Shown here: positions 31,902 to 37,011 of the stretch, in pieces | Layout of the letters: the number at the start of each line of letters is the position of its first letter | How positions within the stretch are numbered: the stretch's first letter is position 1 | Assembly (NCBI GenBank): GCA_017433405.1 | Contig: JAFRHH010000080.1 | Coordinates: 1-37,011, forward strand | DNA from: Clostridia bacterium | GTDB lineage: Bacteria > Bacillota > Clostridia > Christensenellales > Aristaeellaceae | Direction of reading: 5' to 3' | DNA length: 37,011 bases | Position numbers and translations under genes: made by a program | The notes under the pieces: model-generated | Seen by the model: the letters and a program-made list of their open reading frames with translations, nothing else | What the model was told of the DNA's origin: nothing | Databases searched by the model: none

Positions 31902-32450
31902 TTATCTCTTCTTCGTCGTTTTGTTCAGCGAGAGTCCGGCACGATCCATCGCCGTAACCAGCACCGGGATCAGAATCAGATGCAGAATAATCCCCGGAAC
32001 CGCGTTTGTAAAGGCGCCCGCCAGAAACAGCGCCCAGGTAAAGCTGCTGCCGGAGAGTCCGGCCAGAATCACCCGCGCAGCGCCCCAGACCAGGCGGCCG
32101 GCGATCATGGACAGAATCAGCGCCGTATAAAGCCCCCCAACATTTTGCGGAAGCTTCCGAACCAGCCAGCCGGCCATCGCCCCGTACGTCGCCAGCTCGA
32201 ACATCATGGCCACCGCGGCCGGATACATGGCGGGCATACCGAAAAGCACCGACCGGAGGATCGGCGCGATCAGCCCCACCGTCAGGCCATAGGGCCAGCC
32301 GCACATAAACCCACACAGAAGCACCGGAATATGCATGGGGCTCAGCATGGCGCCAATCTCCGGAATCTGGCCCGTGATAAAGGGCAGCACCAGTGCGATT
32401 GCCAGATACAGCGCCGCGTAGGTCCATTTCCGAATTTGCAACGATGTCAT
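31902..32450 (-). CDS. ECF transporter S component, substrate unknown
   Basis: A 182-residue protein with about six membrane segments. The sequence LYLAIALVLPFITGQIPEIGAMLSPMHIPVLLCGFMCGWPYGLTVGLIAPILRS is characteristic of one subgroup of ECF substrate-binding S components. It lies 42 bases upstream of larC. The substrate cannot be read from the sequence; the location could point to a cofactor precursor such as nicotinate, which LarB uses in adenylated form, but this is a guess. AAAGGAA lies 12 bases before the ATG. Confidence 0.85.
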   Translation of the reverse strand: MTSLQIRKWTYAALYLAIALVLPFITGQIPEIGAMLSPMHIPVLLCGFMCGWPYGLTVGLIAPILRSVLFGMPAMYPAAVAMMFELATYGAMAGWLVRKLPQNVGGLYTALILSMIAGRLVWGAARVILAGLSGSSFTWALFLAGAFTNAVPGIILHLILIPVLVTAMDRAGLSLNKTTKKR

Positions 32451-32565
32451 TTTGAGCTCTTATTCCTTTCAGCGGCTTTCCCTGTTATTTCTTTCGCCCC
32501 GGCGATCCCGCCGGGCCCATTGCCCGCGCGCGTTTTTTCCAATCCGGGCACGGGAACCGCGAATC

Positions 32566-32595
32566 ATCATAACACAGGAAAAGAAATCTTGACAA
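32566..32595 (-). promoter_or_regulatory. Promoter of the S component-larC-GNAT operon
   Basis: On the minus strand TTGTCA (32590-32595), an 18-base spacer and TATGAT (32566-32571) with a TG one base upstream (extended -10). The leader of about 110 bases holds a CCCGGCGGGATCGCCGGG hairpin near 32497-32515. I do not recognise a known riboswitch in it. Confidence 0.65.
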
Positions 32596-32618
32596 GGGGA
32601 TTCCGGTTCCGGCCATCC

Positions 32619-32654
32619 GAAAAAACGGGCACCAGGATTTTACCCGGTGTCCGT
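32619..32654 (-). terminator. Rho-independent terminator after yebC
   Basis: On the minus strand ACGGACACC (32646-32654) pairs with GGTGCCCGT (32625-32633), with two further G-C pairs in the loop, and is followed by a run of six T. A strong intrinsic terminator. Confidence 0.88.
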
Positions 32655-32681
32655 CTTTTCTGTATCATGATTCCCCCGGAA

Positions 32682-33428
32682 TCAGTCCTCTTCTTCCTCC
32701 TCCGGCAGGTCGGCATTATGGTAGACGTTCTGCACGTCGTCGTTTTCCTCCAGCAGATCCAGCATCTTCTGGATCTTCAGAATCGTATCCGGATCCGTGA
32801 CCGCCACGGTGTTCTGCGGAATCTTCTGCACATCGGCGGACAGGAAGGTCAGGCCCTGCTTCTCCAGGGCTTCCCGCACGGCGCTGAACTCGTTGGGCGC
32901 GGTATAGATTTCGAAGACATCGTCATCCGCCTTAACATCCTCCGCGCCGGCGTCCAGGGCGATCATCATCATCTCGTCCTCATCGCTGCCGGGCTCCCGC
33001 TCCACCACAAGCACGCCGCGCTCATCGAACATAAAGCCCACGGAGCCGGTGGTGCCGAGGTTGCCGCCGTATTTGGCGAAGCAGTGGCGGACATCGCTGG
33101 CCGTGCGGTTCCGGTTGTCGGAAATCGTATCGACGATGACCGCCACCCCGCCCGGCGCGTAGCCTTCATAGGTGATCTCCTCGTAGACCACGTTGCTCAG
33201 CTCGCCGCTGGCCTTTTTGATGGAGCGCTGAATGTTATCGTTGGGCATATTATTCGCCTTCGCCTTGGCGATGACGTCTCGCAGCTTGCCGTTGGATTCC
33301 GGATTGGCTCCGCCCTCCCGCACCGCGATGGCGATCTCCCGGCCGATCTTGGTAAAGACCGCACCGCGCTGCGCGTCCGCCTTGCCCTTCTTCGCCTGTA
33401 TGTTATGCCACTTGGAATGTCCGGACAT
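32682..33428 (-). CDS. yebC: YebC/PmpR family protein
   Basis: A 248-residue protein of the YebC family. The start [22 protein letters not shown] and the [38 protein letters not shown] segment are unmistakable. Long annotated as a DNA-binding regulator, the YebC group is now also linked to relieving ribosome stalling at proline stretches. The tail is acidic (EEEEED). It begins 38 bases after the phosphofructokinase gene and ends at a strong terminator, so it closes that operon. Confidence 0.96.
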   Translation of the reverse strand: MSGHSKWHNIQAKKGKADAQRGAVFTKIGREIAIAVREGGANPESNGKLRDVIAKAKANNMPNDNIQRSIKKASGELSNVVYEEITYEGYAPGGVAVIVDTISDNRNRTASDVRHCFAKYGGNLGTTGSVGFMFDERGVLVVEREPGSDEDEMMMIALDAGAEDVKADDDVFEIYTAPNEFSAVREALEKQGLTFLSADVQKIPQNTVAVTDPDTILKIQKMLDLLEENDDVQNVYHNADLPEEEEED

Positions 33429-33466
33429 GTTCTTCCTCCCCGTTTTTCATCGGATCCCGGCTGAGA

Positions 33467-34738
33467 TCACTTATTGTGGTGATTATGGGTAATCCAGTCG
33501 TAGTTCTTCAGGTGCATGGTCAGGTGGCGGGGCAGGCCTTCCACCATCATGGGGGAATACTGGCCCTGAATCAGCGGACGCACATAGTCCAGGAACTCCT
33601 CGGTCACATAGTTCCCGGCCTTATTGATCCAGTTTCTCGGAACCACCTTTTCATCGTTGGCGATGCGGTGAACGTCATTGACGTCCGTCGCGCTCTGGTA
33701 GGGATCATCCGACACGCGGACGATGACCACCATGACGCCGGTGCGGCCTTCATCCGCCGCCTTGACGCAGGCGCCGCCCACGTTGAAGGCTTCGTCCACG
33801 TCGATCTTGCTGGCCAGGTGCGCCGCCGCCCGCTGCAGGGTGGAGAGCTCCACCGCCCGGGTCTTGCAGCCCAGCTTCTTCTGCACGACGCCCGCCAGGT
33901 AGGAGGCCGTACCGGTCATCTGGATATGGCCGAAGGCGTCCTTCGTTTCGGAGCCGGAGGAATTCTCGCAGACATACCGCCCGTCCGCCGTCCGGATGCC
34001 CTCGGAAACGACGGCCACCACGACGTCCTTCTTCTCCAGCAGCTTCTGGACGCTCTCGACGAACTTATCGACATCGAAGGTCAGCTCCGGCAGATAGATC
34101 AGATCTGGGCCTTCGCAGTCCTCCCCGCGGGACAGGGCCGCCGCGCCCGTCAGCCAGCCGGCGTTCCGACCCATGATCTCGATGATATTGACGTTCTTCT
34201 TCTTATAGGAGAAGCCCATGGCGTCGCAGATGATCTCCTTGGTGGAGGTGGCGATATACTTGGCCGCGCTGCCGAAGCCGGGGGTATGGTCCGTCATGGC
34301 CAGGTCGTTATCGATCGTCTTCGGGCAGCCGACGAAGCGCTGCTTCGCGCCGGTCAGCATGGAATAATCCGTCAGCTTCTTGATCGTATCCATGGAGTCG
34401 TTGCCGCCGATATAGATGAACACCTCGATCTCCAGCTTGTTCAGCAGCTCGAAGATCCGCTCGTAAACGGACTTGTCCTCATGAATATCCGGCAGCTTGT
34501 AGCGACAGGTTCCCAGGAAGGCGGAAGGCGTCCGCTTCAGGAGCTCCAGATCCAGCTCGTTCTTGATATGGTTGCTCAGATCGATATACTGCTCATCCAG
34601 GAAGCCCTGAATGCCGTTGCGCATGCCGTACACCTTGTTGAAGCCGCGCTCCTTCGCGGTCTTGAACACGCCCGCCAGGCTGGAGTTGATGACGGCGGTC
34701 GGGCCGCCGGACTGTCCTACGATCACATTTCCCTTCAT
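33467..34738 (-). CDS. pfp: 6-phosphofructokinase, pyrophosphate-dependent type
   Basis: A 423-residue glycolytic enzyme converting fructose-6-phosphate to the 1,6-bisphosphate. GQSGGPTAVINSSL is the N-terminal phosphate loop. Two positions define donor use. GGNDS (111-115) carries Asp at the position where ATP enzymes have Gly, and PKTIDND (139-145) carries Lys where ATP enzymes have Gly. Both predict pyrophosphate as donor. MGRNAGWLTG and PELTFDVDKF are further family motifs. AGAAAGGATTT precedes the ATG. This saves ATP in anaerobic glycolysis and makes the step reversible. Confidence 0.93.
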   Translation of the reverse strand: MKGNVIVGQSGGPTAVINSSLAGVFKTAKERGFNKVYGMRNGIQGFLDEQYIDLSNHIKNELDLELLKRTPSAFLGTCRYKLPDIHEDKSVYERIFELLNKLEIEVFIYIGGNDSMDTIKKLTDYSMLTGAKQRFVGCPKTIDNDLAMTDHTPGFGSAAKYIATSTKEIICDAMGFSYKKKNVNIIEIMGRNAGWLTGAAALSRGEDCEGPDLIYLPELTFDVDKFVESVQKLLEKKDVVVAVVSEGIRTADGRYVCENSSGSETKDAFGHIQMTGTASYLAGVVQKKLGCKTRAVELSTLQRAAAHLASKIDVDEAFNVGGACVKAADEGRTGVMVVIVRVSDDPYQSATDVNDVHRIANDEKVVPRNWINKAGNYVTEEFLDYVRPLIQGQYSPMMVEGLPRHLTMHLKNYDWITHNHHNK

Positions 34739-34783
34739 GTTGAGTAAATCCTTTCTATCTTAATTTGTCCTTTGGATAACCGA

Positions 34784-34805
34784 TTAAAACAACCTGTGGT
34801 TGTTC
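34784..34805 (-). terminator. Terminator between purA and pfp
   Basis: On the minus strand AACAACC, loop ACA, GGTTGTT (34789-34805), followed by TTAAT. A short hairpin and modest T tract, lying after the repeat element at 34827. Partial readthrough to pfp is possible, because no clear pfp promoter is visible. Confidence 0.5.
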
Positions 34806-34826
34806 GGAACACGGGGGAATTCTGCG

Positions 34827-34853
34827 GAACTCGGGGACAGTCCCCGGGTTCCG
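34827..34853. repeat. GGGGACAG-core inverted-repeat element
   Basis: A 27-base element flanked by GGAAC and GTTCC with a perfect central GGGGACAGTCCCC stem. It shares layout with 10152-10178. It lies 14 bases past the purA stop codon, just before the hairpin at 34789-34805. Confidence 0.7.
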
Positions 34854-34867
34854 ATTCAGTGTTCCGC

Positions 34868-36139
34868 TCAGCCCCGGGAGATGATGCTGTGGCGCTCCGG
34901 CCCGACGGAGATCCACTTGATCACCGCGCCGACCGCCTCCTCAATCCGCTTCACATAGGCCTTGGCTTCCTCCGGCAGATCCCACCAGTTCCGGATCCCG
35001 GAAATATCCCGCTGCCAGCCGGGCATCATCTCGATCACCGGCTCGCACCTTCCCAGCACCGACGGGAAGGGCATGGCGTCAATCTCTCTTCCGTTCAGCT
35101 TATAGCGCACGCAGACCGGAATCTCATCCAGCTTGCTGAGCACGTCCAGCTTGGTCAGCGCGATCTCCGTCGCTCCCTGCACCTGCACCCCGTAGCGGGT
35201 GGCCACCAGGTCGATCGGGCCCACCCGGTGCGGCTTATGGCCGTCGAACTCGCCGCCGATCTGCCGCAGGCGGTCCGCCTCGTCCCCGAACATCTCGCAG
35301 ACGAAGGGGCCCTCGCCCACGCAGCTGGAATAGGCCTTCACCACGCCGATGACCCGCTCGATCTCCACCCCCGGCATCCCGGAGCCGATAGGCGCGAAGC
35401 TGGCCAGCACGTTGGAGGAGGTGGTATACGGATAGATTCCGTAATCCAGGTCCCGCAGGGCGCCCAGCTGGCCCTCGAACAGGATCCGCTTGTGATGCCT
35501 GTGGGCATCCACCAGATAGGACCGGGTATCCCGGATAAAGAGCTTCAGCGGCGCGCAGTACTGCGCCAGCCAGTCGTCAATCTCCTTCTCTGTCACCGGC
35601 TCGGCGCCGTAAACCCCCGTCAGCACCAGATTCTTCCACTCCCGGAGGCTTTCCAGGTGCTGCTTGAGGATATCCGGATAGAACAGCTCGCCGGCCAGCA
35701 CGGTCTTTTTCTGATACTTGTCGGAATAGAAGGGCGCGATCCCCTTCTTGGTGGAGCCGAACTTCTGATCCTTCAGCCGGGCTTCCTCCAGCGCGTCGAG
35801 CTGCCGGTGCCACGGGAGCAGCAGGGACGCCCGCTCGCTGATCATCAGATTTTCCGGCGTAATGGAGACGCCCTTGTTCTGCAGCTCCCGGATCTCCAGA
35901 ATCAGATGCTCCGGATCCAGGGCCACCCCGTTCCCGATGACGTTCACAACGCCCTTCCGGAACACGCCGGAGGGCAGCATGTGCAGCATGAACTGCCCGT
36001 ACCGGTTAATGACCGTATGCCCGGCGTTGCCGCCGCCCTGATACCGCACGACCACATCAAAGGACTCCGTCAGAAGGTCCACCATCCGGCCCTTTCCTTC
36101 GTCCCCCCAGTTGATACCCACAATCGCGGTACAAGCCAT
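34868..36139 (-). CDS. purA: Adenylosuccinate synthase
   Basis: A 423-residue cytosolic enzyme joining IMP and aspartate with GTP in AMP synthesis. INWGDEGKGRMVDLL (10-24) is the GTP/active-site loop, with VRYQGGGNAGHTV next. IFEGQLGALRDLDYGIYPYTTSSN binds IMP, and TKLDVL is the guanine-specificity motif. The usual GIGPAYEDK segment is here GIAPFYSDKYQKK, a variant seen in some clostridial PurA proteins. AGAGGGGATTG precedes the ATG. It is expressed from its own promoter at 36240-36269. Confidence 0.96.
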   Translation of the reverse strand: MACTAIVGINWGDEGKGRMVDLLTESFDVVVRYQGGGNAGHTVINRYGQFMLHMLPSGVFRKGVVNVIGNGVALDPEHLILEIRELQNKGVSITPENLMISERASLLLPWHRQLDALEEARLKDQKFGSTKKGIAPFYSDKYQKKTVLAGELFYPDILKQHLESLREWKNLVLTGVYGAEPVTEKEIDDWLAQYCAPLKLFIRDTRSYLVDAHRHHKRILFEGQLGALRDLDYGIYPYTTSSNVLASFAPIGSGMPGVEIERVIGVVKAYSSCVGEGPFVCEMFGDEADRLRQIGGEFDGHKPHRVGPIDLVATRYGVQVQGATEIALTKLDVLSKLDEIPVCVRYKLNGREIDAMPFPSVLGRCEPVIEMMPGWQRDISGIRNWWDLPEEAKAYVKRIEEAVGAVIKWISVGPERHSIISRG

Positions 36140-36239
36140 CGTTCAATCCCCTCTCGGAATTTTCCCTTTATTTCTTTTCGCGGAAAAGGAACGAAGCAGC
36201 CCCGCCCCGCACCTTTCTCAGTCCGCAAGCCTGTTGATT

Positions 36240-36269
36240 ATTCTACCCCCGCTGACCCGGTTTTGTCAA
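36240..36269 (-). promoter_or_regulatory. purA promoter
   Basis: On the minus strand TTGACA (36264-36269), an 18-base spacer and TAGAAT (36240-36245). It lies directly behind the livF stop codon, with a leader of about 95 bases in which I see no known regulatory RNA. Confidence 0.7.
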
Positions 36270-36276
36270 CGACCGG

Positions 36277-37002
36277 TCAGCTGCCCAGATAGGCCTTCCG
36301 GACATTGTCGTCGTGCAGCAGATCCTCCGCCGCGCCGCTCATGGTGATCCGTCCGGTCTCCATGACATAGGCCCGGTTCGCGACGGACAGGGCCATCTGC
36401 GCGTTCTGCTCCACCAGCAGGATCGTCGTTCCGGACCGGTGCAGCTCCCGGATAATGTCAAAGATCTGCTCCACCAGGATCGGCGCCAGGCCCATGCTGG
36501 GCTCATCGAGCATCATCAGCTTCGGCTTGCTCATCAGCGCCCGCCCCATGGCCAGCATCTGCTGCTCGCCGCCGGACAGGGTGCCGGCGATCTGCCTCTC
36601 CCGCTCCTTCAGGCGGGGGAAGAAGGAATAGACATGCTCCATGGAGGCCTCCAGCTCTTCATTCGGCCGGGAGTAGCCCCCCATGATCAGGTTATCCCGG
36701 ACCGTCATCTGCTGGAAGATTCTCCGGCCCTCCGGGCACAGGCTCAGGCCCTGATAGACCATTTTGGAGGCCGCCGTGCCCTCCACCGGCAGGCCGGAGA
36801 AGGCGATCGTCCCCTGCCGGGGCTTCAGGAGGCCGGCGATCGTGTTCAGGGTTGTGGATTTTCCCGCGCCGTTGGCGCCGATCAGCGTCACGATTTCCCC
36901 CTCGCTGACCTCCAGCGAGATGCCCTTGATCGCATGAATGGCGCCGTAATACACGTGCAGATTATTGACCTTCAGCAGTGGAAGCTGTTCCTGTCCGCTC
37001 AT
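36277..37002 (-). CDS. livF: Branched-chain amino acid ABC transporter ATP-binding protein LivF
   Basis: A 241-residue ABC ATPase. Walker A GANGAGKST (about 38-46), signature LSGGEQQMLAMGRALM, Walker B LMMLDEPSMGL, and H-loop position occupied by Glu-Gln in LVEQN, as is normal for LivF. CPEGRRIFQQMTVRDNLIMG is a LivF hallmark. It energises uptake of branched-chain amino acids or related solutes such as urea. The ATG at 37002 is nine bases from the window edge. Context GGCATGA suggests a four-base overlap with a preceding livG gene outside the window. Confidence 0.95.
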   Translation of the reverse strand: MSGQEQLPLLKVNNLHVYYGAIHAIKGISLEVSEGEIVTLIGANGAGKSTTLNTIAGLLKPRQGTIAFSGLPVEGTAASKMVYQGLSLCPEGRRIFQQMTVRDNLIMGGYSRPNEELEASMEHVYSFFPRLKERERQIAGTLSGGEQQMLAMGRALMSKPKLMMLDEPSMGLAPILVEQIFDIIRELHRSGTTILLVEQNAQMALSVANRAYVMETGRITMSGAAEDLLHDDNVRKAYLGS

Positions 37003-37011
37003 GCCTTCGCC

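Overview
This window looks like a chromosomal segment of an anaerobic Bacillota (Clostridia) bacterium, probably gut- or rumen-associated. The supporting signs are strong GGAGG-type ribosome binding sites, TTGACA/TATAAT-type promoters, a pyrophosphate-type phosphofructokinase, type III pantothenate kinase, ECF transporter S components, LarC, PadR/DUF4097 genes and Agr-type quorum-sensing genes. No gene fixes the genus; an order such as Christensenellales is a guess. Most of the window is GC-rich. The stretch from about 21.5 to 29.1 kb is visibly AT-richer and carries accessory genes.

Layout. 1-221: the extreme 5' end of a 16S rRNA gene (minus strand, running off the left edge) with its leader and a near-consensus promoter. 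442-1974: an ACT-domain gene, a Phd/ParE toxin-antitoxin pair with a palindromic operator on its promoter, and a 38-residue orphan ORF. 2098-12592 (minus): HAD hydrolase, flavodoxin-fold reductase, mnmA (tail made from a tandem repeat), a HAD-thymidylate kinase fusion, hom, coaX, a PanT-like ECF S component, a CDF metal exporter, a TPM-domain protein and a zinc-ribbon membrane protein. 12853-15476 (plus): a GH4 enzyme with the CHEV motif of alpha-galacturonidases and a ferredoxin-tailed aldo/keto reductase. 15487-17714 (minus): PadR-DUF4097-DUF4342. 17943-21506 (plus): pyrimidine-nucleoside phosphorylase, azlC, azlD and a phosphate acetyltransferase that carries a signal peptide.

21.5-29.1 kb is the accessory island. 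It holds a 93-residue peptide with a double-glycine secretion leader fused to an SH3b-like domain; a LytTR response regulator broken by one frameshift and lacking its phospho-acceptor Asp; two near-identical 458-residue secreted proteins (three SH3-like repeats plus two PepSY-like domains) in tandem, each behind the same palindrome; remnants of another gene; and an intact operon of LytTR regulator, AgrC-like kinase and AgrB-like peptidase with no recognisable AgrD. I read this as a peptide-signalling module physically linked to secreted SH3 proteins. Its parts are recognisable but the combination is unusual. A secreted protein whose solute-binding lobes appear in permuted order lies just beyond it.

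29.1-37 kb (minus) returns to core genes: permuted solute-binding protein, GNAT acetyltransferase, larC, an ECF S component, yebC, PPi-type pfk, purA and livF. A GGGGACAG-core repeat family is scattered through the window. I saw no tRNA, CRISPR array, transposase or phage gene.
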